This document shows, piece by piece, positions 23,301-35,486 of a DNA stretch of 64,000 nucleotides. This DNA comes from Pisolithus tinctorius (Eukaryota; Basidiomycota; Agaricomycetes; Boletales; Pisolithaceae), in the NCBI GenBank assembly GCA_024663395.1, contig JANFAH010000053.1, forward strand, positions 186,001 to 250,000. The letters are read 5' to 3'. Position 1 is the first letter of the stretch; each line of letters opens with the position of its first letter. The translations under genes and the position numbers were made by a program. The notes under the pieces are model-generated. The model made no database searches, was not told where the DNA came from, and saw only the letters and a list, made by a program, of their open reading frames with translations.

Positions 23301-26300
23301 TCTAACCACAAACATCTGCTATCATTAATGGACTAACTGCTGATTTTGCATTGCATATACCAGTGTTTGGTTTCCTAAGCCCTATAACATCAATCATCAC
23401 AGTGCAGGCCATGGGCCTGTCTGATGGGATCATCCCCCTACATGATGACCATGCCAGCATGCAAACCTTCCGATTGGCTGAGACACTCTTTGTCAGCTCT
23501 AACTCTGAGCTTGTGCTCTTCACGAGCTTGGCACAGGGCCTCTCTTGTGTCTGATTGCTGTCCAGGATCTGGGTGGTGTTGAGAGGGTTCACAGGAAGGC
23601 TCTGAAAACAGGTTCATGATCCTCAACACTTGGTAAGAAGATCTTGTTGTCCACATTAGTCTCTTCCCCTCGTGATTGGAGACTGTCTGCATCGCTATCA
23701 GATATGTGCAACCTGACTTGCTTAGCACCTTCTAAAAATCTGATGCTATAATGACTGTATCCTTAGTTTTGTGCTCTCCCCCTGAGAAAAACAGTCATTT
23801 GGGAGGGCACACCTCTAGTGGTTCATAGTCAGGATGATCAATGGGTAGCCTCAATGCCACTACTGCATCTGGTGAAACACTATACAATGGGTTTGCCATC
23901 ATTGCCTTTTGACCACATTGTAATGGATGTAGATGATTAATGGATGATTGATCAGAGTTGGCCAGCAACAAGACTTACAATACATATGTGATAGTCAGCC
24001 TCTCCCTGCAAGACAATACAGGTGTAGGTTCCCCCTCTTCATGAACAGGAGAACTGGTTCACATGCCTCATCATCCAAACAATCCCATTCACTTGTGCCC
24101 TTCTTGTGCAGCACTTTGGTGCCACTGAGGGAAGGATTGTCAGGTGAATCATGGGTAGGCAACTTCCTGGGCCATGTTTTCTTCACTTTCTGGGTGGGGT
24201 TTTTAGTGAGGGCCAGTGGGGCTTGTACGAGGAGTTTGCAAGGGGGTGTTGACAGAGCTGCTGTGGGTGTTCAATGGAAGTTACACAATTCAGGAGGCCC
24301 CAAGGTAGATGGCAGGATGGAGGTGGGGACATGGGCCCTTTGAAGTCATAGCATAGTAGCACAGGACAGGGAGAAGACTCAAGCAGCTCACCCCATTCTG
24401 ACTCCTTTTTTCCCTTTTTGCTATCCTGATGCTTAATACATCCCATCTGAAATGCTGTCTCCTCTTCCTAATAATTGTCATGACTAGAAAGCATGAATGC
24501 CATGCACTTTATGGGGATGATGAGTAGCTGACTGGCTTCATCACCACTGCTTTTGCTCTTGACATGGGTGATGCATATGGTGTAAGCACTGTTATCACTT
24601 GATGCCATGTCATTGTTACTATCACTCTCATCAGTGACATGTCTTGAGGTGGGTGAGCATGTGGTGGGGTTGGAAGCGATGCGACAGACACTGAGCATGT
24701 TAGGGAGTGTCAAGTTGGGAAATCCGAGATTGGAGGAAGCTAAACTGGTGATGAGTCTAGGACAGGCTTTTCTTGCATTGATGTTGTGTGATTACAGCTG
24801 TGCTCAGATGAGTTTGCCATGAGAGAAAAATGTAAAAATTGCTGCTGCATCCTTGCCTGACAGCACCAACCTTAGAATCAAAATATCTTGTGAAGAAGCT
24901 AGTGTCTTAATTTCTTCAGATATGGACTCCCTGGAATTGACCAGCTGCTCTGGTTCATGAGGTATTTCAGTTCTGAGGTTGAGGACAGGAATGGAATGGA
25001 GAAGACCAGAAATCTTTGCCATGGTGCCCTGCAGTCAAGTCTGGGGAGTCCAAATCTAAAGGACTTAAGACATTACCTGCTCTGGTTCACAAGATATTTC
25101 GATTCTGAGGTCCACAAGGGGTGATCTTTGAGCAAAGGAACAGAACAGTAGGAGTTGGAATTTATTATGATGGTGCCCTGCAGTCAATTCCAGGGAGTCC
25201 AAATCTGAAGAAATTAAGACCCTAGCTTCTTTCATGAGATATTTCGATTCTAATGTCAGTGCTGTCAGGCAAGGATGCAGCAGCAAATTTTACATTTTTC
25301 TCTCATGGCAAACTCATCTAAGCACAGCAGTATCTAACACACCCTCATTCCATGTGCTAACCCCAGTGGACTGGGGTAGGTGTAGGTGTATATGCTCATT
25401 ACACCCATTCCTTGCAAGCAATGGAACACTGAACAGCCATACAGTGTCTTGCAAAGATGACAGACTTTGTGCAGGTGGTCAGCAGATTCAAATCTGGGAG
25501 GCTGGTGCATGTAAATGATCTTGTCATCAGTGAGTGTGCTGTTTAGATATGCTCCTTTGATGTTGATCTGATGGAGTTCTATATCAGAGTGAGCAGCCAC
25601 TGTGAGTATGATGCAGATGGATGTGAACATTGCCACTGGTGTAAATGTATCAAAGTAGTTGACCCCTTTGACCTGCGAGTAGCCTGGCTTTGTGTCACAT
25701 GACATTCCCTGTGGCATCCTTTTTGGCACAGAAAACCCACTTCGAACCTACTATGTATGTTGGTGCCAGGAGGTAAGTTAACAAGTTCCCAGGTGCCTGC
25801 TTCTTTAGCATATTTAACCCCTCTTTTATTCCTTCTTCCCATCATGGCCAGTCAGGGCAATGATGGGCTTCAGCTAGTAAGTTGGGCTCAAGTGCTTCTG
25901 TCTCAGCAGTGGTGTCATTCATGGCCATGGTGAGATTGATGTTGCAAAGAATGTCATCTGTGTCTTCTACAATGGATGCAAGCAAGGCTGCAGCTCCATC
26001 CCCCTCAAGTCTGGCATGGTCAACTCAGTCTTTGATGATGGTAGGAAGCTGTACTCCCCTTGGTATCTCAGGTATGCCTCTTCAATTTGTGCTCCCATTT
26101 CCAGCAAGTATCTCTGCAAGATGCTGACTAGGTTTTCGATTTTTTTTTGTGGTGGGAGGGTCAGCTGGAGGTGGTGGAGACATGGGATGAGCTGTAGGAA
26201 TGCATGGAGGCATTGAGACTTCTTTAGTCTTTTCAATGGGAGCTAGAGGCATTAGAATTGCATTTAGTAAGTGGTTGTCTTCTTCCTCCCCCTTGCAAGG

Positions 26301-27100
26301 CAATGTCTCAGTTCAGGAGGGATTCCAATACATGTTTCTCTTGACAGTGACTGATTTCTTGTTGAGCCAGTATGTGTGACAGCAATTGGGGCTGTTGTCA
26401 TTGATCCCAACCCATCAGCCTTCCACAACACATCCACCCAGCTTAGTTCCACCTTTAACTTGTACCCAGACATTCAAGCCCCACAGGTGGGCTTGACTGA
26501 GGTCTGGTTTCTTTCTTGCCACAGCTTTGAGGGGCATCCCACCATTGAGTGCTTTGGTGGGAGTCCTATTCTTCAACCAAACAGCATGTTGTGTGTGGTG
26601 AGTTTTTGCTTTGTTCTGGCTGCTTTAAGGTACATCACAAAATCCTTTCCTAGATACTCACCACCTTGATCAGAGTGGAGGGTCTTCATGCAAGCATCAT
26701 GCTGAGTGCAACACCAGGTCCTGAAATCCTTGTAGGCTGTAGAGCCTCTACAGGTGCAGGTCCCCAGATGTTGCTGTGTACTTCTTCAGCGAACTCATGA
26801 GCTCATTCTCTGATGTATTCCTTTGACAGGCTTCCTGGTTGTCTTCACATATACACAGGCTTTGCAGAAGGTCAGCTTATCTTTTGACAAGTCAAACTTC
26901 AAACCTGATACAAGTCCCTTCTCAGCTAGGCAACAAGTGACAGATGGAGAGAGTCAACACAAGGCTCTGAGGAGAAGAAAGAGTAAATTGCCTTCTGACT
27001 TGACCTGTGCATGCCTTGCTGTGTCACAAGGTCACACAATTGGTAAATGCTACCTCCTGAGAGATTTCTTTGGTACTCTGTAGGAGATTAATAACTGTTA
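23300..27100 (-). mobile_element. Degraded Ty1/copia retrotransposon pol region
   Basis: Minus-strand reading gives broken but clear copia motifs. Reverse transcriptase: GYSQVKGVNYFDTFTPVA and ELHQINIKGAYLNSTLTDD (25334-25729). A connector with NRKPSQHLAEILAGNGSTN lies near 26082-26303. Integrase remains include FCKACVYVKTTRKPVKGIH and TLHSDQGGEYL around 26660-26890. Order along the minus strand is integrase then RT, as in Ty1/copia. Many stops and shifts interrupt all frames, and CG is nearly absent, so it is long dead. Three degenerate copies of a roughly 190-bp unit at 24830-25290 interrupt the RT side. LTRs were not found, so the borders given are approximate. Confidence 0.75.
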
Positions 27101-29057
27101 TCTGCCTAAACATGCAACTGAAATTCCATGTTAACATGCTGAATGTTTTCAATTAAATCAGTGTTTTGTCTCCCAGAGAACATGACAAGCTGGAAGAGAG
27201 ATGATGTCCAGCTGGCTATGGGCAGTATTGAGAATGATGGGTGATGCAAAAGGGGGAGAGAAGGTGAAAGTAAGAGAGAGGTATCTGTAACTATCAATGC
27301 TATCACTGCTTGTCCTTGCTCAACCACCCCATCACATGCTGTCACATGATCTTATCTCATGGAATAAACCTCAGTCAGTCATGATATGTGCCACCTGACT
27401 TTTTATACTTGAGTATTCTGTGTCCTTTGTTGTTTTTTCTTGCAACAACACATTGATGACACACATTATAATGTTCTGTGGTAGAACAGGATAGTCCAAA
27501 ATCCATGGTTGCCCTGACTGACTGGAGAAAGAGTAGCCTCTGATAGCACCCCCACCACTCATGAATGTCCCCAGTCCACTTTTGAAAGTGAAAGAGCACA
27601 AGGCAGTTCATGCAAGAAATGGGGAGTTCAGCACTGTATTTGCAGTAGGCAGCAGTCTGACAATAACTGTACAGCTCAGAACCTTCACAACACCTCTACA
27701 TATAACATGCTTACTTCACAGTTTATAATGCTCCATGGTGGAACAGGATATTGATATTTTATTACACTATTTATTTATCATGTTCTGTGGTACAGTTGTG
27801 GACAGACAAACACAATGATTTTGATTCTGGATTCCCATGACTTTTTGGGGGCAAACTAACACTTGATTCAGATGCTACAGGTGAAAATACATCAAAAAAC
27901 AGTGGTCCAAAGTTTTTCCCATGACTTTTTAGGGTGGCCAAAATTTTGGTTAGATTGAATGTGGTACTTAGGGTGTGGTAACATGTTATTAACCCTATAT
28001 AAGGTAGGATTAATGTCATGGCTTTCTGTGAGAGCTGATGGACATCAGGACCCTTCTTGTATTCCTTGGGGCATCTGAGTGACTGCTTTCATTGGGCAGC
28101 ACACTTTGCTTCTCTCAGAGGTAACCAAGTCTCACCAAGAGGGTCATCACCAGCACTAATGTCAAGGTTGACCAACTGAGCACAGAGATCAGCCTCACCA
28201 ACACCCATGACTTGGAATGTGGCATCATCATGTTCAAGCTCATCCTCTGACTCACTCTCACTGGCTGTAAACTTCAAACTGTCAAGTACATTGGTGCATT
28301 TCCACTCCAGTTCTTCATCTTCTGCCTCAGGGCTGGGAGCATGAGATTGTGTCCTCATGCATTTGCTTGTGTGCTGATCCTTGTCAGATTTGGGTGTATC
28401 AGGGAATGATACATTGCCTGTTTCAACAACAGCTAAGCTCTGGTTATGCAGACCAGCCATGTTGCATGTTACAGTGGGTTTTCAAGGGCATTCCTGTGTC
28501 TAAGATCAGCAATTCACATGACCACAAACCTCAGACTTGCTCAATTTTTTCTGCTCCTCACTAGTGTGACAGCTGTACCCTGACATTGCAATCATACTGT
28601 ACTAGGCTAATGCTACTTATTCCGCTTTTTCCAGGATTTTTACAAATTCTTTTGGGGGCTGGCCACATTTTTGGGTCAAAATTTCAAAAACTTAGTATAA
28701 CAAAAATTGGCTCATGCAGATTGCATTGTTATGTCCTAAATATGCCTAGTATACATTTGTAACACCCCTGGAATGTTGTGCCATATTGGAATAATTCAAT
28801 GAGTAAAATTGTCATGTTTGTCTGTCCACAACTGTCAAACAGGATATTTTGTGCATGACAGACCCACCATGGTCCTCATTGGAAGAACTGGATGAGTCAT
28901 TTTATCAGTGACACATTGTACTGTTTTATGTGTTTCATCTTTTATTTTAGGATATAATTGTGGAATCTGTAGATAGACCTCAGTATGCTGACAAGCTACT
29001 GAGGGACTAAGTGCACAGCAGAGCAGAGCAGCAAGAGGCCTGATGATGCAGCTAGGG
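27100..29057. other. CpG-depleted repeat-rich DNA
   Basis: No intact gene. A 120-codon acidic ORF (28089-28460, minus) has no known motif. The segment 27660-27790 (cagctcagaaccttcacaac...) recurs at 29915-30020. Variants of TTCTGTGGTAGAACAGGATA occur at 27475, 27735 and 29965, so several old repeat units are interleaved. Confidence 0.4.
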
Positions 29058-29690
29058 TGTCAAGTCCAGGCCTACTCTGACCAACTCCGACGCTTAACAA
29101 GGTCTAGAGGAGGGTCCGGAAGCAAGTCCAACACAGAAGAACGAAACTCCAACTAGCGGAGTGGTGGCAGGAACGAAGTCCACCGAGACAGAGGCGGAGC
29201 AGAGTGAGGGCGTCAGGTTTAGCTCATGCGCTACCCCCTTGCACGATCTCAGCCCTCGTATTTCAGAGGGAGAGTACAGATAGAGAGTCGGAGGTAAGTC
29301 CGACAGACAGAAGATGGAGTCAGGAGGAGTAGGAACTAAGTTGATATTCGTACTGAAGAACAGCGGAGTACAGTACATGCTTTTATACTGCTATGGAGGT
29401 ACAGTAACCAGAATCGGAACTGACATACGGAGACTCATAAATTTTCAAGTAAAATTTCCTGGACGATGAATGAAGGGTAGACGGAGGACATACAAACGGG
29501 TAACACAGAACATCTAGAAAAGGAAATAGTCCAGACGCTGGACCATGCGGTGAGCGTGCTGCGGAGTACCTGACTGCGAAGGTAGTCACATGACCTCTCA
29601 GAGAACGGACCGCTCGGTCCAGTAGGAGAGTAACACAAGTCCAACAACAGTCGGAGCGGAGATGGTTCATAGATGATAGAAGGTGGGCGG
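29058..29690 (-). repeat. LTR-like repeat, CpG-rich copy
   Basis: Read on the minus strand it begins TGTTGGACTTGTG, carries a TATA-like AGTATAAAAGCATG and ends near CCTGGACTTGACA, which is the TG...CA form of an LTR. No coding region lies beside it, so it resembles a solo LTR. No matching 5-bp duplication was found, so the ends are provisional. It keeps many CG dinucleotides although the DNA on both sides has almost none, which marks it as a recent arrival. A second, CG-stripped copy is at 32490-33150 in the other orientation. Confidence 0.65.
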
Positions 29691-29699
29691 AGTTGGTGC

Positions 29700-31540
29700 G
29701 GAGTGAGCGAATGACCAGCGGAAAAGGTTGCAGAGTGAGTAAAGACCTATGACAAATGCACAGTTATGACATAGGGCAGAGATGCTGAAAGATTGGAAAA
29801 ACAAGTCAAGCACACTGGAAGGGAGTGGTCAGCTTGTCACCTATGAAACAATGTCAAAGAGAGACAAACTTGGATCTGTGCACAAGGCAGTCATGCCCAC
29901 AAATGAACCTAAACAGCTCAGAACCTTCACAACACCTCTACATATAACATGCCTAATTCACAGTTATTCTGTGGTAGAACAGGATATTTTAATACATTAT
30001 TTATTTATCATGTTTTCTGGGAGATAAGATACTGTAATTTGACCTAGAACATTTGGCATGCTCTGAGTACCATGTTCTTGTACATACAAATTGTAGTTTA
30101 GCATGTCATGTTTTTAGAGAAAAAATTGAACTGCTGTTCTTTTTTTTTTTTCAGGTGAACATTGAAAGACTTGGCCAAATGTTTTTATTATTATCACATA
30201 CAAAACATATATCATTTACTTTTGATGTTCTATGTAACATTACATGTTCTTCAATGATCAGTGTGTTTAAATTATTTTGTGGTAAAGTATTTGATTAATG
30301 TATTGCATAACATGTAGAAAACAGTACTAATAATTTTTTTGATGATTGTTTTTGGTTTTTGGTGGTGGGTCATGGTAATTGTTTTTCACCAATAAAACAT
30401 TGGAAATCCACTGTGTCATGTTTTCTGTCAGAAACACCTTTCAAAATTCAACATTATTGCCAGTTGTTTCAGCAGAGAACATGAGATAAAACAAAGTATC
30501 TTTTCAAAGATTTTTTTCCCCTATGTTTGTACAAAGAAAATTGTAAAGTGCTTGCTGTGTTGCCTACCCCCATCTCTGACACCGTATGACTCCCTTTCTA
30601 TTTCATTGTTTACTGCTGCAGATACTTACTGCCTGGATGGTGCAACTGGTATGGTACTCGTCTACTTACGTATAAATAGAGCTGTATCATACCTTGTATC
30701 CTCAGTTTTTCGATTACTTGCAACTCAGCTATTATCTTTGACTTGTATCCTCATTCCTCTGTGCTCGCTGCCTTTGTGTCACTTGCCAGAAGGAACCTCT
30801 GTCAGTATACTCATCAATAACAAGTTGAGCCATAGGGGTTATGACAAGTTCGGCCTGTAGAAACACCTCGTGCCTATCGTGCCTAGTCCATTTGACGAAG
30901 TCACTTGGTTTGAGCATAACACCTACCCCCTGCAGATACTACCAGAATTGGCATAGCTTAAAAGGTTGGCATTCAGTACCACAAACTGGGATGCGGCACC
31001 ATGTATTCAGAAGCAGTAGCAGCTGGCAGATATGGCATTCTGCATTATGGCACACTGCAGCATGCAGCATAATTCATGGGGAAGTTGTGGCAACATGTAC
31101 TGTGGCACCTGGCAGCACCTGCTCCATAAGTCTCTGGAGGGTTGCAGCAGCTGGCTGAGATCGCTTGGCACACACTGGCAATGTGGCCAAGTCAGCTAGA
31201 CTTGATGGGGATGCATGGCATACAGTGGCAAACACCTGATTGGCTTATGATCCATGTCAAAGCTTTGTATGTGGCATGGATGGTTCTGCATATGGCAGCA
31301 CATGGTTAGATGCAGAGGAATAAACTGGCAGTTCTCAGCAGCCAGTGGCATTGGCCCAACATATGGCAGCACACATCAGGATTGAGTAGGATTCATGTCA
31401 GCACTTGGCATCCAGCATGGATAGTTCTGTATACAGCAGCACATAGCTAGGGTAATATAGATATGGACATGAAGCATAGCATGAGTTGTTGGTATACTGC
31501 ATATCTTACCACCAGTATAAGATCATAACCTATACTTCAT
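29700..31540. other. AT-rich, CpG-depleted repeats without genes
   Basis: The segment 29760-30560 is AT-rich and has no coding signal. At 30950-31450 a degenerate repeat recurs roughly every 150 bp with TTCTGCATATGGCAGCACAT / TTCTGTATACAGCAGCACAT. Nothing else was recognised. Confidence 0.4.
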
Positions 31541-31677
31541 ATGATCACAGAAGGGTGGCTAGTAATATTGTATTTATTTCATAGATTTCATTCAAACCAG
31601 GATTGTGCCGATCAATACTGGACACCCTGGGCATTAAATAATCCCAATACAATACAATACAAGATGCCATGGGTGAT

Positions 31678-31989
31678 TTACATGCTGGTGAGAGCCTGCC
31701 ACACCAATGGAATGCACATCCAATCACTTTGAGGGACTCCAAGCCAGTTGTGAATATTGTCCTGCATGTAGAATGCCAGTGAGCAATGGTTGCTGCTCAC
31801 ATCATTCACACCATGCCACAAAAGCTGGCTGCAAAAGGATACAACAGTGCCAGGCCAGTAATCAAATTGAAGACCAAGAGAGGGAATGTCAAGAATGCAT
31901 TCAGAATAATTACCAACACTAATGAGCATGTCATACCAGTCAGCATTGTAATGACTGGTAGACTTTTTGCTTCCGTGTTTCCTAGTCAC
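31678..31989 (-). pseudogene. Remnant of a Tet/JBP-like 2OG-Fe(II) dioxygenase
   Basis: A 103-codon open stretch holds the C-terminal part of a double-stranded beta-helix of the agaricomycete Tet/JBP-like dioxygenase type: HYNADWYDMLISVGNYSE, LDIPSLGLQFDYWPGTVV, then LWHGVN with the distal iron-binding histidine and SLAFYMQDNIHNWLG. The N-terminal metal-binding H-x-D is altered or lost (HYNAD), and no upstream exons are readable. The DNA has essentially no CG. In agaricomycetes such genes are expanded and often travel with KDZ transposons; intact members oxidise 5-methylcytosine or other bases. This copy is a fragment and cannot be active. Assignment to Tet/JBP rather than another fungal 2OG oxygenase is moderately sure. 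Confidence 0.55.
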
Positions 31990-32489
31990 CTATATATATC
32001 TACCCTCTGGTTAGGGTTACGCTTTAAGGGATGCTTAGTCATCTCAGACTTTTCCTTTTGCTTACTCTTTCATGCTTACATGACACTTAGTAAGGCTGTG
32101 CCTGCATGTTCACAATCAACCAATAGTGTAGTTCTCTCTTCTGTTTACTTCTTTCTAGAACATTCTCTCATGGCAGTATGTACAAACAGTAAGGCAGTAT
32201 ATAAGTCCTGTCATTTGTCATAGCCGGTTTCTCTAATCTAGTTCATTTTGAGCTTGTTTCTCAATCAACAGGTTCCACTCCCAATCTCTCTGGTTTGAAG
32301 TGATAGCTGAGAAGACTCTTGTCTTTGGTTGCTTCAGGCATGGGATTGTGGGTTGCAATGGAGGGGAGCTGACTGGTTAGCAATCATGGAGATGTTGGTG
32401 TAAACTGTTGGCCAGTGTTGGAGTGTGGTAGTCACAGAATGGTAGATGATAGGGGCTTACACATCCAAGGAATGTGGATTCCTTACACC
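31990..32489. other. No gene seen
   Basis: CpG-poor intergenic DNA upstream (on the minus strand) of the dioxygenase relic. No start exon for it could be found here. Confidence 0.35.
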
Positions 32490-33150
32490 CCCCACCTCCT
32501 GTTGTTTACAAACCATCTCCACACTGACTGCTGTTGGACTTGTACTGTGCTCCTACCAGACCACACAGACTGTTCTCTGAGGGGTCATGTGACTACCCTT
32601 CAGACTTCTCCCTGACAGTGTGCAGTCAGGTACTCTGCAGTGCATGCACCACATGGTCCAGCACCTGGACTGTTCCCTTTTTTGGATGTACTATGTTACC
32701 CATTCATATGTGCTCTGTCTACCTTTCATTCATTGTCTAGGAAGTTTTACTTGAAATTTTACAAGTCTCCATTTGTCAGTTCTGATTCCAATTACTGTAC
32801 CTCTGTAGTAGTATAAAAACATGTATTGTACTCCACTAATCTTCAGTATGAATATCAACTTAGTTCCTACTCCCTCTGTCTCCATCTTCTGTCTGTTGGA
32901 GCTACCTCTGACTATCTGTCTGTACTCTCCCTCTGAAATATGAGGGCTGAGATCATGCAAGGGGGTAGCACATGAGCTAAACCTGACACCCTCACTCTGC
33001 TCTGCCTTTACCTTGGTGGACTTTGTTCCTGCCAACACTCTGCCAGTTGGAGTTCAGTTCTTTCCTGTTGGACTTGCTTCTGAACCTCTCCCCAGAGCTT
33101 GTCTAGTGTCAGAGTTGGTCAGAGTAGGCCCAGACTTGACATCAGGAATC
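32490..33150 (+). repeat. LTR-like repeat, CpG-depleted copy
   Basis: Same sequence as 29058-29690 but on the plus strand. It includes TGTTGGACTTGTACTG, AGTATAAAAACATG and an end near CCAGACTTGACA. Where the other copy has CG this one mostly has TG or CA (for example GCGTCGGAGTTGG versus AGTGTCAGAGTTGG). It is an older, mutated insertion of the same family. Confidence 0.65.
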
Positions 33151-33324
33151 GCTCTACTGCAAAAACTTCAATGTGCTCAAATTTGTCTGTCAGAGTCTGG
33201 GCTGTGCACCATTGAAGACTGGAAGAGTGTATAAGATTGCTTATGCAAAAGCTTTAGTTGAATGGGTGAGGTGTCATCTTCCTTCCACAAAGATTGTGAT
33301 TACTTATAGTCTTCTTAGCGCCAA

Positions 33325-33806
33325 ATGATGCTGCTGTTTTCCAGTGTGCAAAAGCATGTACAAGATTGCTATGACACAACAAAGATCTTAGGTTGCATCC
33401 ACAATGTTATACAGAACACAGTACTGCTGTCATGGTTCAGTTCACTGCCAGCCAACTTTGGCCATCCATCCACTGGAACAATTAAAGCAGATGAGTGGTG
33501 GACACTCATCACTGTTCATATCCCTCTTGCCCTCATCAGCTTGTGGGGAGCACCTGATGTCAATGAACTGAAGCCAGGCAACAAGTTTATTCTGGATCAT
33601 ACTATGGACCTCATTTCCCTGGTCAACATCACATGCTCCTGGATAATGAGTACACAAAGGGCTAATGCATACTGCTCATACATTGCACGTTATGTTGGGA
33701 ACCTGAAACAAGTACATCCAGTGCTCAACTCACGTCCCAATCATCATGCTGCCTTTCATATATATGACTACCTTATCCTTTTCAGACCTGTCCATTCATG
33801 GTGGAC
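33325..33806 (+). pseudogene. Tnp2-like transposase pseudogene, 5' part
   Basis: The frame shows the C-terminal half of a Tnp2-like transposase: SLPANFGHPSTGTIKADEWW, LITVHIPLALISLWG, and PNHHAAFHIYDYLILFRPVH ending SWW. It is the same family as the CACTA transposase at 15948, but a different subfamily. Translation stops making sense exactly where the KDZ element begins (33807). It resumes at 51464 with WTFPFE, so this pseudogene was split by that insertion. CG is almost absent, so it was already old. The earlier exons are not visible. Confidence 0.75.
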
Positions 33807-34019
33807 CACTTCAGTCACCCCCCCCAGGGGACCTATTAGGTTCATATATTCTTATAGATGTATCCACCTAATAGGTGTTGACCACCTGGGTATTCCCAGT
33901 GACTGCTGGAGATTCGCCAGGCCCTGGAGATTCTCCAGAGCAAGGTGTCAGACATGGACTTTCTCCAGGATTATTACATCTATAACAGAGTGCCTGGGGT
34001 CCAAATGGGGCTTTCCCCA

Positions 34020-34320
34020 GTGAGTTAATAGACCTATTTCCTGGGTATCCTGGGGGATTCTCCAGCCTAAATGGACCTGTTCCCAGTGCATCCTGGGGGA
34101 TTCCCCAGCCTAAATGGACCTGTTCCCAGTGCATCCTGGGGGATTCTCCAGCCTAAATGGACCTGTTCTCTGGGCATCCTGGGGGATTCCCCAGCCTAAA
34201 TGGACCTGTTCCCTGGGCATCCTGGGGGATTCTCCAGCCTAAATAGACCTGTTCCCAGTGCATCCTGGGAGTTTCCCCAGCCTGAATGGACCTGTTCCCA
34301 GGGCATCCAGCCCAAACAGA
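34020..34320 (+). repeat. 43-bp minisatellite, left arm, about 7 units
   Basis: Unit contains AATGGACCTGTTCCCAGTGC and ATCCTGGGGGATTCCCCAGC. Because 43 is not a multiple of three, ORFs through it change frame at each unit. Confidence 0.8.
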
Positions 34321-34689
34321 CCTATTCCAAGATGATCATGGGAACCTCCAGTTCAAATAGACCACCATCACAGCATGAAGGATCAATCAAAATGATTTGG
34401 AGTCTCCATGTTGCTGACAGGAGTGTGTATCATGCCAAGTACCTATTTCCATGGAATCTGATTTGAGCACTATATACAATATGAATATGTGAAAAAGTAT
34501 GGCCATAGACCACTGAGGAAAGACTGGTGACATCTGATGGAGGGAGTAGAATATACTTGGTGATGGTGATTGCCCAGGCACAGCAGACATATACTTTCAC
34601 CATGCTTCCCAAGCCTTCAGTGATCTCCAGTCCTGGCCATTGCATACAAGTCAAAGATTGTCCAAGTGTCATTGGAATTTTCCCACCCA

Positions 34690-35310
34690 CTCTGGGGATC
34701 CACAGGGTATGCAGCAGATCCTCCAGGCAATGCTTGGAATTTCCCAGCCAACTCCTGTCTCTAGGGGCTCTCCTAGCAATGCTGGGGATTTTCCCACCAA
34801 CTCTGGGGATTCTCCAAGCTATGTCCTGGGGATTCCCCAAGCACTGCTGGGGATTCTGCAACCCACTCTGGGGATTCTCCAAGCACTGCTGGGGATTCTC
34901 CAGGCAATGCTGGGGATTCTCCCACCCACTCTGTGGATTCTCCAGGCAATGCTGGGGATTCTCCAACCCACTCTGGGGATTCTCCAGGCAATGCTGGGGA
35001 TTCTCCAACTGACTCTGGGGATTCTCCAAGCTATGACCTGGGGATTCCCCAAGCACTGCTGGGGATTCTCCAGGCAATGCTTGGGATTCTTCAACCTGCT
35101 CTGGGGACTCTCCATGGTATACTGGGGATTATCCAAGTTCTGTCTTGGGGATTCTCCAACCTGCTCTGGGCATTCTCCCACCCACTCTGAGGATTCTCCA
35201 AGCTATACTGGGGATTCTCCAAGTTCTGACCTGGGGAATCTTCAGGCAATGCTGGGGATTCTCCCACTCACTCTGGGGATTTTCCCAGCAATGCTGAGGA
35301 TTTTCCAATG
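34690..35310 (+). repeat. 42-bp-type minisatellite, left arm, degenerate
   Basis: Alternating 20-22 bp half-units, ACTCTGGGGATTCTCCA and AGCAATGCTGGGGATTCTCC in form, interrupted by divergent units (GCTATGACCTGGGG). Confidence 0.75.
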
Positions 35311-35486
35311 CACTATGTGCATTCTCTTGTTAGTTTAATCAATCATAATGCTTGACCCAGCAGGAGGTCAAAGGCATTGCAGGTCACCATAAAACAGAGT
35401 TCCTTAGGGTAACATTGAATGTAGATCACTCATACATATCTTTTCTCTGGGCACAAACTATTTATTGATGAAGCTTAGGTATGCAT

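Larger units (their letters stand above)
33807..35320 (+). repeat. Left long terminal inverted repeat of the KDZ element
   Basis: From the outside in: a 200-bp unique part (CACTTCAGTC..., palindromic CACCTAATAGGTG area), about seven 43-bp minisatellite units, a unique 360-bp part (34330-34690) and a 42-bp-type array up to about 35310. The same order appears inverted on the right with different copy numbers. Confidence 0.8.

Noticed and set aside
23039..29050. LTRs for the copia relic
   Set aside because: No direct repeat with TG...CA ends was found around the pol fragments.
29058..33150. The inverted LTR-like pair as terminal repeats of one transposon
   Set aside because: The arms differ strongly in CpG decay, so they inserted at different times, and no duplication flanks the pair.
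34430..35338. ORFs of 120-232 codons in the left KDZ arm
   Set aside because: Same minisatellite in the opposite orientation; no homologous protein and no start context.
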